This document shows, piece after piece, positions 23,101-35,133 of a DNA stretch of 64,000 bases. Within the stretch, counting starts at the first letter, position 1. Each line of letters begins with the position of its first letter. Origin of the DNA: Sphaerosporella brunnea (Eukaryota > Ascomycota > Pezizomycetes > Pezizales > Pyronemataceae); assembly GCA_008704415.1 (NCBI GenBank), contig VXIS01000048.1:62001-126000 (forward strand). Reading direction: 5' to 3'. The notes below the pieces were generated by a model. It was not told where the DNA came from, did not search any database, and saw only the letters and a program-made list of their open reading frames with translations. Both the position numbers and the translations under genes were made by a program.

Positions 23101-26100
23101 CAGATACTCACCTCAATATCAGGCCTCTTAGCACCATCGACATGCTCGAGATGTGTCACTGCAAAACTGATATCCAGTTTATCCAGTAGCTCCAGCTCTT
23201 CAAGCTTACCTCCTGGGTAATGGAAGTCGCTGGTAAGCCTCGTCTTCCGGACACCCGCAGAGATTTTGTTGGCGATGATCGAATCTTCACTGTCTTCTAG
23301 GGGCGCAAAGGTATTTTGTGCATAAAGCTCTCCAAGGTACGCCGTGATAAGATCGCCGTGTAACTCATTGCCACCCACCTTGGGGAAAACAACGATGGGC
23401 GTTCGCACTAATATATCGAAATGAATCTTGTCTGCTTGCTCCTGGATCTGACTGGCTTGGTTCATAGCAGCATTTCTCGCTGCGTTGAAGAGCGCTTGCA
23501 TTCGTCCAAACTTCACAGCAAAGGCGATGATCTCCCGGAAAGGCTCTTCAACAAAGTTGATCTTGATGGATCCGGACCTTAGGAATATTGAAGAGTTATA
23601 GCCAGGATAGGACGCCGTCGCTTCCGGGTCGAAGGTTTCATAGCGAAAATCGGCTAGTTCGTCGCCTTGGATACTGACCAATTGCCGGAAGGGCGAATCT
23701 TCACCAGCGCCTTCGTTGATATCGTCGATCAAAGAAAAGTTGCCCAGGCGACCGCCAATGCGCATGGTTTTGCCCATCAAGAATATCCCAAGATCAGCAC
23801 TATCAAGACTCAAGGTCGCCAGCCGAATGCCGTCATTGTTCAGAATGAGGGCAATGCTATCGAGATCAACCTTGACTCGAATTTTCATTTCTTGAACGGG
23901 GGCAAATTCTTGCTGGGGTTTCTCGTCGTTTGCATTGTCGCCTCCCTCGATAGCCTTCACTTCAGGTTTGGGGGCATCAGGGTTGGTGAACGTCGTTATG
24001 ACGAAATCCAACAACGTAAGAATTGTCTTCCTTGTGACAACCACATCAATTGTCGAAACACGGACATCGATGTGCTTATCGATGGCTTCATAAACGGTCA
24101 TGAATTCGGGCGATTGCTGGTTGGCCTGGACATACTTGACGAAGAACAGTGGGGATTCGCTGCTCTTAGTCAAGCCGTCAGATGTGATGATTCTCTTGAA
24201 ATCGGGTGAGGGGTCTTCATCAATGAGGTCCTCAACATTCAACGATTTCAACACGACCTCCGCAGACAGATCAAATGGCCGAATGCAGACTTCTAGCTCA
24301 AAGTGTTCGGCCACAAGGGACACCAGCTCTTTATCCGAGCCCCCATTAGGGTCTGCCCTGAATAAAGAGCCCTGAAGACGGTCAACAGTAAACTTGAGCT
24401 CAAAGTTCTTCTGATGAAAGCTTGGAGCTGTGCTGTGTATCCCATCAGATGCTTCTTCGAATTTATCTTCATCGCCCTCGCCATCGGAATCCTCATCCAA
24501 GATCAATTCCTGCTGTGCAGAGAATTGGAATGCAGATGCACGGCGCAATTCAGCGTATGTTCCTTGGTCTCTCTTTGGGGCTTCTTTGGGCTGCTCGATT
24601 GTCGTGGGACCCTCCTCGTCATCCAGTTTTGGAATCGCGACATCGATGATCCTCATCATGGCTTTGTACTTCTTGTCCGACATCGCGGCCTGCAGAACTG
24701 GCAAATGACCAGTCATCTTGAACTTTGTGAGACTGGGAGCCTTGGGGAGAATAGATATTTCGAGGATGAAATCAATGTTGATTCGATCAACGATATGGAA
24801 CTGTTTCTGATCTGATCCCTGATGGAGCTGGGCAACCGTCTCGTCGATAGAGGGACCAATTAGAACCTGCTAACGTCAGTTCAGGCCCAAAAGGTGCGGC
24901 GTTTAATATACTAACCTGCGTAGATTCTAGAGTTAGTCGGAACTTGTCATACATCAATGATTCCAACTGCTTCCAGTCATCCTCATCATACTTCTGGTTC
25001 TGCTTTGACTGGATCTCTCCAATGTCAGCCCGCGATACCAAATCGCTGGACAGTGCTACATGACCAGCGTCGAGAATCAGGCAATTCGAGTTCTTCTCCG
25101 TGCAGCTCTCAGGGATGATGATCAGAGGGGCTTGGAGATCCAGCTTAGCATTAACTGTCTTGTGCTCTTCCAGAGCAAATTCCAGTCCAGCTCTTGTTTG
25201 CTGCCTCAGCCCTTCCACCGTCGCACCAGCAGTCTCCATCAAAGCGCCTATACTCTCCATGTGCCGCTCTGGTGGCTTGAAGAACCGATATATCTCTTCC
25301 AAGAATCTTGGATTGTATATGATTTCCATGCTCCTCATTTGGATTGTGACGGCCGAGTCTGCACTCTCGTCTAGTGGATTTTGCTCGAAGCTTGCACGGA
25401 AGAAAGGGTTGTTGGGGTCTGTCTCGCTGTGAACATCTTCCAACTCATCGCCATCGTCAATCTCTTCAATACGGCCGCTTTCCAAAGGCCTGGTAGTGTT
25501 TTTGACCCGAATGATTTGTGGGTAGAGCGTTCCTTCAGTGGTGCCGTCGTACAAACGCAGGCCTCCAAGGCTGAACTCACCAAACACGGAATCCGGTCGT
25601 TGTAATATTCTGGCCTTAAACGTATCGAAGAGCAAAGAAAGAATCTCCTTGTTCTTGCCGTGGGGATCTCTCTTGAGCGTAAAGCTCCCTGTCTTCAAAC
25701 TGGCTTGGACTTCCATCTTCACCGTTTCCCGCGGCATATCGATAGCCTCCGTTATAGCCTGTTGCTCATCCCATTCGATGGCCTCATACAGCTCCTTCCG
25801 TTGCTGATCAGTCATCACTGCATCATCCTCTTCCTCCTGTGGCTGCGCTACCACCCATGAAGCCAGATAGGATCCCCAACCCTGGGGCTGCTTCTGCACT
25901 TGCTTTTTGGGAGCAAGCGTGCGCTCTTTTCGCATCTGATTCCGTGCAAGCGACCGGTAAAACCTCAAATCCTCATAGGAAAGCTTGCGCTCTAACTTAG
26001 CAAGTTCCTCCGTTTCTTCGGGTGTCATTGGCTCCTGCTCGTGCCGCTTCGATTTCTTGAACAACTCAATATATCGTTTTCGGTCGTCTCGGCGTTCTGC

Positions 26101-27560
26101 GAAATATGCCCATGACCACTTCCTATTTCGCTCGTGAATTTGGCTTAGAACCGCATTTGTGGCAAACTTTAGCCACGCGCGAGGATCCTCCTTGGGAGTA
26201 ACACCCTTCGGCTGGAACTTCTTATATTGCTGATGTCGGATGTAGAAATGGAACAAGTCAACCATCATCAAGAGATCCCGGTATTGGTCCTCGTCGAGCA
26301 CAAACCCGATTTCATCGAATAGCAGCTGACTCTTCACCTTTGGGCGGTCGATGTTGAGAGTCTTGTTCATCTCAATACGTCCAATGCCGTTGACGGGCTT
26401 GAGGACAAATTGGTGGCCTGCTGCCGCATTCTCCTCCGTGGCTATCATATTCTTGAAGGCCTCTACGACCTCCTGGTGGGATTTGCCGCTGTGGTGCTCG
26501 GAATCTGTGTTCCAGTAAATAGCTAATGAGCCTAGCTTGGCCAGTTTATGGGATATTTCCACATGACCTTGGATGAAGTCCGGTTCCCATCGCTCGTTAG
26601 TGGAAACAGCCGAGAATTCTTCGAGCGTGAACCCCAAAGAAAATGGGTGGCCAGGAGTGCTTATTGAATCCTCGTATCGGATATGAATGTTTTTCACTGT
26701 AATCTGGAGGTTGTCTAGAATCTGGCCCTTTAGATCAGCGCCTGGTCAGAACTCCTCGGCATCATACTATTTGTTACCTTCGTGGTTAAACTTGCAGCAA
26801 AGCTCTGGTTCTTCTGCTGTTCCTCCTGCGACATCCCAGCAGTCGTCCGCTCTTGAAGCAATTCGGCATTCTGCAGCTTTTCCATTTTTAAGTTGTACTG
26901 CCGCTGCTGCTCTTCTTCCTCATCATACTGCAGAACTCCCCATCAGTAAATGTGGGCGCATTGTGAGGCGTATTTTCACTAACCTCCTGATCCCCTCTCG
27001 GAGCTGCAAGCAGGAATACATCTTCGATGGTAACCTTGACTGGCTTTCCTTTCAAATTACTCCACGGAATTCTAGTCGTCGGACGTCGGTGTCAATACCC
27101 GAAGAGCTCGCATACCAGGATCAAGGGTAGACTAATACGTACTGCAAAGTCAATTGGCCGAGATGCCCTTCCAACACGTTCAGCGGAAGCTTCATCTGGT
27201 CGAGCGCCTTCAAATACTCTCAGCACCATTTTCGCCTTGATATTGGAGCACACGCTTCACTGACCTCCTTCTTCAGCTCCAGGTTCCTGAGTTTTACGTC
27301 ACCACTGCGAAGATATCAGCTCAGTGCTGCAATCCCAGGACCCATTTCCAATCGTACCTCCATATTCCGACATTCAGTTGTGTGCCGTCGAAGTTCTTGA
27401 TGTACCTTCACGCGACGTCAGTTGGTGGATACTGCCTGTAAACCAGCGAAAACTCTTACATCCCCAGGAACCGGTTCATAATAGACGCAATCTAACGCGC
27501 GGTTAACTACTACTCCAGGCAGCGCGACACCGGGGCCCAACTGACCAGCCCTTCTAACAT
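17196..27560 (-). CDS. VPS13: Bridge-like lipid transfer protein Vps13
   Basis: A giant protein that moves bulk lipid between membranes at contact sites (vacuole, mitochondria, endosome, prospore membrane). The start is ATG 27560 (MLEGL); the stop is TAG at 17196. I count about 15 exons with short introns. The six 5' introns fall in the first ~600 bp and reconstruct the conserved chorein N-terminus (MLEGLIASIMNRFLGMYIKN, GTQLNVGIWSGDVKLRNLEL, IPWSNLKGKPVKV). VKNIHIRYEDS follows in the large exon that includes 24.9-26.7 kb. The middle is the repeated beta-rich groove. The SHR-BD/VAB region lies in 18.1-21.5 kb (ATIFLHLSVETKSWPFSIRN). The C-terminal part has GNPVGLFNNISSGVVDIFYEP, then the PH-like end (YCEWDVPLKELQ) at 17.2-17.5 kb. 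Length is about 3100 residues, matching yeast Vps13. No frameshift seen. Confidence 0.95.
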
Positions 27561-28275
27561 CTTGACGGTTGGTTGTGAGAGATCTTCGTAGAAAAGATAG
27601 TATCGTTTCGCTCGTAAACTCGTAAAAACTCTGACGCAAGGTTAGGTGGAGACGAGAGTGCTGCCAGCGTCGAGTGTAGTTTCGTTCGTCGGGTGAGTGC
27701 CTCTAGCGAAGGAGCGGAGCGGAGAGAACAGGGCAGGGCGACACCATTGAAACTCGATTGCTTTGACGCGGACAGCAAGACCGGAGACAGGGGCGGCGCA
27801 GAGTGCAGTACGTCGTTCAGCGTTTTCCTGAAGCTATTGTTCCTGTTTCGCGTTGGGTACTCTGGTATGGATCGGATGACGTGTAGCCGTCCTATGGATT
27901 TCACAGTGGGCAGTATAATAGCGGGGTTGGCTCTTGTGGAACGTCACACCACCTAGACAGGAGTTTGTCGCAATGGCTGCACGACGGATGTATATATGAG
28001 GGCCAATATCTTCACCATGTCGGTGATCTCCAAATTTACTGGAGACAGGTTTCACTCTCGTTAGATAAGCATATCGGTTGTGTTGTCGAACCACCTAGTC
28101 CCACCGCCACCCGCGCCGCGATCAACGGCAAAGCACCTAAACTTGGTATTTCACAGTGACGTCACTCGTTTTGCTGCAGCACACCTCCCAGAATACAAAG
28201 CATGACGGCACCCCATCAGAACTCAATTCAATCATCTCACTCTGCCCAGTGTCCATTTTACCCACTTCCGTGACA
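27561..28275. promoter_or_regulatory. Shared divergent promoter region of VPS13 and the DUF3429-type gene
   Basis: 715 bp separate the two start codons, which point away from each other. A palindromic CRE-type site lies at 28157-28164. No convincing TATA box and no reading frame of note. Confidence 0.55.
28157..28164. promoter_or_regulatory. Palindromic CRE/ATF site TGACGTCA
   Basis: The full 10-bp palindrome GTGACGTCAC centres about 115 bp before the ATG at 28276. This is the consensus for CREB/ATF-type bZIP factors (Atf1 and Sko1 in fungi). One site can arise by chance; its promoter position supports function. Confidence 0.5.
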
Positions 28276-29617
28276 ATGATTCGTTACACTGCTCTTCGCC
28301 CTCTTGCCGCTGCTTTCAAGGCTCATCCTCGTCCTTATCCGCAGCCCAATATTTCAATTCGTAACTTCACTCACTCCGTAACTGGGAGTACGCGGCCTAT
28401 GGTCCCAATCCGTCTGAACCGGCCCACCCATATACAAGATGCTCTGTTCAAAACATCAACCATCCAGCTAGTGGGGATAAACATGACGGGCGATGCCTTG
28501 AAGAAGGAGCGAGAGGAGCACCGCCAACAGAAACTAAAGGCCGACCCGGAACATGTCACGACTACGAGCAGCGTACGAAAGATATTCGAATCGTCTCAAA
28601 CCCGGAAACAGGTGCCGAATGTCTCTGAAGAGGAGGGGGATATGCTTAAAGGCATCCGCGCAGACTTGGTAAGCGCAGTATTTGTCGACCTTGGCAGCCA
28701 TATAATAACAGACATCCAGAAAGCAGTCAAAGAGGCTTTTGCACTGGATGAAGTGCCGCCGGAAGTGTTCTGGATCGGCATGGCTGGTCTGACTCCCTAT
28801 ATTGTTACCAGCATCAGCACTCTATACCTTGCGTGGGACATGAATTATGCCAGGGAGATGGGAACGGGCTATCTTGTAGACCCCCAAACAGCAGAGGCGC
28901 TTTTGCACCTTTTGGAACCAGTCCAAATTGGGCTCGGAGCGATTATCCTAAGGTTGACTACATCCTTCTTCATTGAGGTTCGCTATTGATTCATGCATCC
29001 AGTTTCCTCGGTGCCGTTCACTGGGGCCTTGAGATGGCCGAATACGGCGGGAAACACCCTTACCGTCGCTATACGATTGGGATAATTGCCCCTGCCCTGG
29101 CATGGCCCACAATCTTGCTTCCTCTCGACTATGCGATGCTCACCCAGTTCATCGGCTTTGTGGGAATGTACTTCATGGACGCTCAGGCCTGCGCCATGGG
29201 GTGGACCCCGAACTGGTATAGCACATACCGGTTTATCCTTACTTTTGTTGTTGGCGCATGCATCATCATGACATTGATTGGCCGCGGTCAGGTGAGAATC
29301 TTTTGTTGACGGCCTTGAAGTCACATGGTTGCTAAATCATGATGCAGATTGGCGACGCTATCACCCCTGCCGTCGGTGCCCGTCGACATCTCGAAGAGAT
29401 TCGCCAGGTCCAAAGGGAGCACGTGAAGAGAGAGGAAGAGGAACGTTCCTCCCGTATGGGGAAGGATGAGAAGGTCAAGGAGAGTAAGGAACAGAGCCAG
29501 AACGAAGGTAAATCAGCGGATCCGGGCAAGAATGCCAATGGTGGTCAGCCCGGCACTCAGGAGGTCTATAGTGACGAGCACCAGGCTCCACCCGGTCAGG
29601 TTGAAACGAAGAACTGA
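28276..29617 (+). CDS. DUF3429 (TMEM69-like) mitochondrial membrane protein
   Basis: Exons 28276-28952, 29003-29291 and 29348-29617; 411 residues. The N-terminus is rich in Arg, Ala, Ser and Pro with few acids (MIRYTALRPLAAAFKAHPRP), a likely mitochondrial presequence. The DUF3429 core begins GMAGLTPYIVTSISTLYL and continues through about five hydrophobic segments: the LLEPVQIGLGAIILSFLGAVHWGLEMAEYGG region (rejoined across intron 1), IGIIAPALAWPTILL, FIGFVGMYFMDAQACAMGWTPNWYSTYRF and FVVGACIIMTLI. The tail is charged and polar (Glu/Lys/Gln-rich). Molecular function of this family is not established. Confidence 0.88.
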
Positions 29618-30053
29618 CGTCCAAAGCAACCCGAGCTGGAGAGGGAGTCATACACTGCAATGTGGGGGTAAGCAGTAGTTCTTTGCATTTCTGTGGGATA
29701 ATTTGTCTTCAATACTGTATAGTAATTGCATAATTCCTTGTTCCCTTGGTGAATTTTTGCATGACTTAAAAGAGGGAGTGCTGTGTGTGTAATCATGCCC
29801 GTATGCAGCTTTTGGCAGACGTTTTTGAGCAACGTTACACTCGACCTACTGAGTGAGATCCTGTGAGGTAGGGTTTTGACCTTAGCGCCGCTGAAGAGCA
29901 GTCGCACTTGCCAGCACCAACACACAATCACCAATTTGAATTGCCCGAAATCTTGAACACAACGAACCGCGAACGCCCGACGATACTAACTCATCCAACC
30001 CATCCAGCACAAACGGCAAATCCCTCCCGGCCTAACGCACGACAAATTTCAAG
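29618..30053. other. Intergenic: 3' end of the DUF3429-type gene and promoter/5' leader of eL8
   Basis: About 435 bp. No reading frame is supported. The last ~120 bp is AC-rich, as expected for a ribosomal protein gene leader. No motif is assigned. Confidence 0.5.
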
Positions 30054-31319
30054 ATGGTACTACCACTTCCTTCATCGGCTCTACGAGTTCGCGCGCCCGC
30101 AAAATGATGCACAGCTCCAGGCGAATCGCCAACCGATCCAATATTTGGATCGATGACGAATAACGTCTGGAAGAGATGACGGGCGGGTAGTGTGGGAATC
30201 GCCAGATTCACTCGCTTCCACCCCGAATCTTTTGCGCAATCACACTGTGTGCGATGTGATGGAAGATGCGCACTACAAATCTTTGCTGTATTCGCAGAAA
30301 TGCGCTCTGCAGTGAAGTAGGGCTGAAGTCTCGGTGCTGTTTGCATTCATACTGCAATAAGCCGCGAGACTCTAGAGCTGATTTGTTTTCTGCTGAAGAA
30401 TATTCGCTGATTCAAATCTCTCAATGACCATAGCCCGCAAAGAAGAAGGCCGCTCCCGCCCCTTTCCCTCAGAGCAGGGCTGGCTCCAAGAAGGTGAAGG
30501 TAAGTTGCATTTTCCTTCTGCACAACCCGAAACTAAATGATTTATCTTCCAGAACCCTCTTTTCGAGAAGCGCCCCCGCAACTTCGGTATCGGCCAGGAC
30601 ATCCAGCCCAAGCGCAACCTCTCGCGTTTCGTCAAGTGGCCCGAGTATGTCCGCCTTCAGCGCCAGAAGAAGGTCCTCAACATGCGCCTGAAGGTTCCCC
30701 CGGCGATCGCTCAGTTCCAGAACACCGCCGACAAGAACCTGGCCACCCAGATCTTCCGCTTCCTCAATAAGTATCGTCCTGAGACCAAGGCCGAGAAGAA
30801 GGAGCGTCTCGTCAAGGAGGCTGAGGCCATCAAGGAGGGCAAGAAGAAGGAGGATGTCTCTAAGAAGCCCTTCGCTGTCAAGTACGGTCTCAACCACGTT
30901 GTTGGTCTGATTGAGAACAAGAAGGCTTCCCTGGTTCTCATCCCCAATGACGTTGACCCCATTGAGTTGGTTGTCTTCCTTCCTGCTCTTTGCCGGAAGA
31001 TGGGCGTCCCGTACTGCATCATCAAGGGCAAGGCTCGTCTCGGAACTGTCGTCCACAAGAAGACTGCTGCTGTCCTTGCCATCACCGAGGTCCGTACCGA
31101 GGACAAGGCTGAGCTCGCCAAGCTCACCACCGCCGTCAAGGAGGCGTACAACGAGAAGTATGAGGAGCACCGCCGCCACTGGGGAGGTGGCATCATGGGT
31201 GCCAAGGCCCAGGCCCGCATGAGTAAGTCAAGCCTCAAAGATTCGAAACTAGAGCATCGATACTGATAATTTATGCAGCCAAGAAGCAGAAGGCCTTGGA
31301 TGCCGCCATCAAGATCTAA
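30054..31319 (+). CDS. RPL8: 60S ribosomal protein eL8 (yeast L8, human L7a)
   Basis: Exons 30054-30056, 30434-30499, 30553-31222 and 31279-31319; 259 residues. Exon 1 is only the start codon (ATG|GTACTA); exon 2 opens [20 protein letters not shown]. Landmarks are [35 protein letters not shown], the L7Ae fold [21 protein letters not shown] with [23 protein letters not shown], and the end [20 protein letters not shown]. It is an RNA-binding component of the large subunit near the 5.8S/25S rRNA junction. Codon use is strongly biased to C-ending codons (GTC, AAG, CTC), as expected for high expression. The first intron is 377 nt, much longer than the other two (53 and 56 nt). Confidence 0.97.
30057..30433 (+). 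other. Long first intron of eL8, possible snoRNA host
   Basis: Ribosomal protein introns commonly house box C/D snoRNAs, and eL8/L7a introns do so in vertebrates. Here GATGTGATGGA at about 30258 approximates a C box. Several CTGA strings lie 70-150 nt downstream. No perfect RTGATGA/CTGA pair with closing stem is visible, so this is only a pointer. Confidence 0.2.
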
Positions 31320-33084
31320 ATGGTCTCTTGATGGTGTCGGGGTAGGGAGTCAAAAATGCTTTTAATGTACCTAACGCACATCTGGGAATGGAAAAAGCGA
31401 TCGGTTTCGGGTTTGGGACAAGCAATACCTGTTTTCATGTCGAGATTGAGGTGTAGCAAAGTCTTTTTGTTTTGGGCGTTTGGTGTTTACGGACTATCAT
31501 TAAGATCCATCGTCAGAGGGCAAATCGACGATAGGGGGGTTTTTACATCAAACAAACAACGCTCAAACAGTTTCCCGAGATGAAAAAAAATCGCACTTCG
31601 CCGTTGCGGTGTGGTGCCCCTCTTGTGATAACGATGGAGTTACGTGTACACCGTCTTGGGAGTGCATGGCATTGCATGTGTACCTTAGGGAGGTTGACGT
31701 TCTGGCTCTTGTACTTGGTACACAGCTACTTCACGCACGAGAACATACTGTTACATACACCCTCTGTGCATTGCACATGCCTTGCTGCAAATGGCGTCGC
31801 GCTCGCAGGAGGAAGAAGCCGGGCAGAGATAGCCGGGACCGAACAACAACCGTGCGTTCCGCTCGAAGTGCAGTTGCAGCGGAGGAAAGAAAATCCTTTG
31901 GACCACCTGGAACAGCTTCACTGGAGGTCGAGTGTGGCAGTCTGGCAGACGGCATCGCCAAGTTTGTGCAGGCGGATCTATAAAAAGGGATGCGGATTAA
32001 GGATTTTCCGACAGTTCGGTAGCTTGCTAACCGCTCGCAACCACTCGGTGGTGTTCGCGGGCGACGGGATAGTGCCAGCCGACGCATGGTTGGCTGCGAT
32101 AGCAGCCATGCGGGGCCTCGCAGCGGAGACACTGCTCCGGTCTGGGCCCCTTTCGACGCGGCACTAACGTTGAACGGGATGCATGCGGAAACAAGCACTC
32201 TCTTCTGCCATAAAGCATGCCCCTCCCGGGCAATAGAGTAGATAGATAGCAATAAATCAAAGCGCAGACCGAGATGCCGGATGGCTGCCGAGGCAAAAAC
32301 AAAAAAAAACAAAAAAAAAAAACATCGTGAAGTTGGACTCTGTCGTCAAGCGTCAAGTAGGAGGAAAACCGGTTGAGGATCTTCCAGCGTCACGAGATAT
32401 CATGTAGGTATGATTTTTTGTGGGGAATTTTAGGTCCTTCTCTACCTTGTACGATCGCATCGTTCGCGCCTGCAAAATTCAACTGTCATTGACGATCCCT
32501 TCTGGCAACCTTGTCGCACGCATCGTTGCGCTCCGAAAATCCCACAGTCCGTCCACCCACCACACTAGAGTCCGTACATAGAGTACCAGTTTCTGTACCT
32601 GCTCTCGTGCACCACAGCGCTCCGCCGCGCTCCCTTTTTCTTGCCACCAGCACTGCCGTTTTGGCCAGCCGCGAAGACACCCGGACGCCCCTCGATCTGG
32701 ATCGATCTGTCGCCCTGTCTCTAGCCTGCCACCCCTGCCTCCATTCTTGGATTCACATGTCACTCCTGTGCCATTGCTGTCCGCCTTGTCATACACACCC
32801 ACGACCCCCCACCACCCACACGCAGGAACTCACACAAGCAGGCCTGCCTACCTCACACACACACCCCCCTCACATTAACCCCCACCCCCCCTCCTCGGCA
32901 CCTTCAACTCGTAATCAAAAGGGCGTCGACTTCCGGTCCTTCGTCCGCCTCTTCCTTCTTCACCATTCGTCTTCCACGATACTTCAACAGGGAGGTTGTC
33001 TCCCGTTTTCTGCAGTCAATCACCTTTAGCCCTCGCACAACAAAACGGATACGTTCCTCAGCGTATACTTTACTCAGTTTCTTC
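31320..33084. other. Intergenic and GUT1 promoter/5' leader
   Basis: About 1.76 kb. The first part holds eL8 3' sequence. 32304-32322 is an A-rich slippage tract (AAAAACAAAAAAAAAC). From about 32480 to 33080 the plus strand is pyrimidine- and CA/CCCC-rich, a usual leader for strongly expressed fungal genes. Open frames here have no motif. Confidence 0.5.
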
Positions 33085-35133
33085 ATGGGTTCTTCTCAAT
33101 CCAAAAACAGTACAACGCCCACGCCGCCGGGAGCCCCCGTCCGCCGGTCCATCTACCGAAAACCTTCAACAAACTCGCCTAAAATTACTGCCAAAATTGT
33201 AGTCAACAGTGCGCCCAGCAGCAACACTCCAGCCACCCCAGTCAAAGCCAAATCTACTGCTCCAGCAGAGAAGAAGCGTGGCACCTTTACTGCTGCCATC
33301 GACCAGGGCACTACATCTTCACGGTTTATTATCTTTGACGGCACCGGAACGCCCAAAGCCACCCACCAGGTCGAGTTTGAGCAGTTATATCCTCACTCGG
33401 GGTAATTTATACCGAATCCATATGCTGCTTTGCAATGACTAACTCTAATTCAATCCAGATGGATTGAGCATGACCCTTTCGAGCTTTTGAAGAGTGTCAA
33501 TACCTGTGTTGAACGAGCAGCTGAACAATTTGTTGGGGATGGATACTGCTTGGAGGATATCAAAGCTATTGGCATCACCAACCAGCGGGAGACGACGGTA
33601 AGTTCTTGATCCATTCATTCCCATCGTGTGAGGTCCGCGTGCTCTGCGTTCGGTCATTGGCTCACACGAATGCGTTGCGGCGCTTCAGGTCGTGTGGGAC
33701 ACTGTAACCGGCCAGCCCCTGTACAATGCCATCGTATGGGCGGATACCCGTACTTCGCGTCTGGTGCATGAACTTCGTAAAAAGGAAGGCTCGAAGAAAT
33801 TGCGTGCACTATGTGGTCTCCCGATGTCGACTTATCCCTCATCCGTCAAACTTCTATGGATGCTTCGCCATGTACCCGCCGTGGCCGCTGCACACAAGGC
33901 CGGCCGTCTGTCGTTCGGCACAGTAGACACCTGGCTAATCTACAACCTCTCCGGTGGAGCTGAGAAAGGACGCTACGTCACTGACCCGTCCAACGCCTCT
34001 CGCACGATGTTCTGCAACATCGAGACCCTCGAATATGATGAGTACCTCCTTGATTGGTTTGGAGTCAAGGGTGTGAACCTGCCTCAGATCGTCCCCAGCT
34101 CAGACCCTGAGGCATACGGAGTCATCGCAGAGGGCGCACTGAAGGGTACGCGGATCGCGGGATGTCTTGGTGACCAGAGTGCAGCGCTCGTTGGCCAGTG
34201 TGCATTCAATCCCGGAATGGCCAAGAACACGTACGGCACCGGATGCTTCCTGCTTTACAACACTGGAGAAAAGCCGGTGATCTCTGACAACGGACTCTTG
34301 ACGACTGTTGGATACGCATTCAAAGGCCACAAACCTGTTTATGCACTTGAAGGTGCGTGCTTCTACGCAGCCCGCTCTCCATTCCGAGACTGACTTTTTC
34401 GTTCTCACAGGCTCGGTCGCCGTTGCTGGCTCGGCCGTCAAATTTCTCAGAGACAATCTCGGCATAATCAAGCACTCGCACGAGGTTGGCGAGCTTGCAT
34501 CCAAAGTGCCGGACAGCGGTGGTGTTGTGTTCGTCACGGCATTCTCAGGTCTCTTTGCCCCTTACTGGATCGACGATGCCATGGGTACTATTTGTGGGTT
34601 TCCTAGAGATCTAACACTGCCGGAGGACATGGCTAACATCAATGACAGTCGGCATGAGCCAATACACTACCAAGGAGCACATTGCACGAGCAACCATCGA
34701 AGCTGTTTGCTTCCAAACTCGGGCCATCCTCGACGCCATGGAGAAGGACAGTGGAACAACTCTGAACGCTTTGGCCGTTGACGGAGGAATGAGCAATTCC
34801 GATGTGTGCATGCAGATTCAGGCGGACATCTTGGGTAGGTGTACCAGTGGATGCAATATTCACGAACACAAACTAACGATGACAGGTCTCGAAATTGATC
34901 GACCCAAGATGCGAGAAACCACCGCCCTCGGCGCAGCAATCGCCGCAGGATTCGCTGTGGGTGTCTGGAGAGATCTCAATGAATTGAAGGGTATAAACAG
35001 GGAAGACCGCGCAACATTCTGGCCCAAGAGCAGCGAACAGTCAAGGGAACAGATCTACGCCAACTGGGAGAAAGCTGTCGAACGCAGCAAAGGCTGGCTC
35101 GACAACGATCGCATCGACGACGACAAGGAGTAG
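33085..35133 (+). CDS. GUT1: Glycerol kinase
   Basis: Phosphorylates glycerol to glycerol-3-phosphate using ATP; the entry step for glycerol use. Six exons: 33085-33401, 33459-33597, 33689-34352, 34411-34593, 34649-34834, 34886-35133; 578 residues. FGGY-kinase landmarks are [16 protein letters not shown] (ATP loop, about residue 71), [92 protein letters not shown] and [19 protein letters not shown]. The first ~67 residues are a Ser/Thr/Pro/Lys-rich extension beginning MGSSQSKNS, which matches an N-myristoylation signal (Gly2, Ser6, Lys7). All splice junctions keep phase. No key residue is missing. Confidence 0.96.

Noticed and set aside
18796..25860. Many plus-strand frames across 18.8-25.9 kb
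   Set aside because: Antisense shadows of VPS13, whose own strand reads continuous family sequence.
31580..32167. 195-codon plus-strand frame after eL8
   Set aside because: Opposite-strand and overlapping frames are equally long, there is no domain, and composition is not protein-like.
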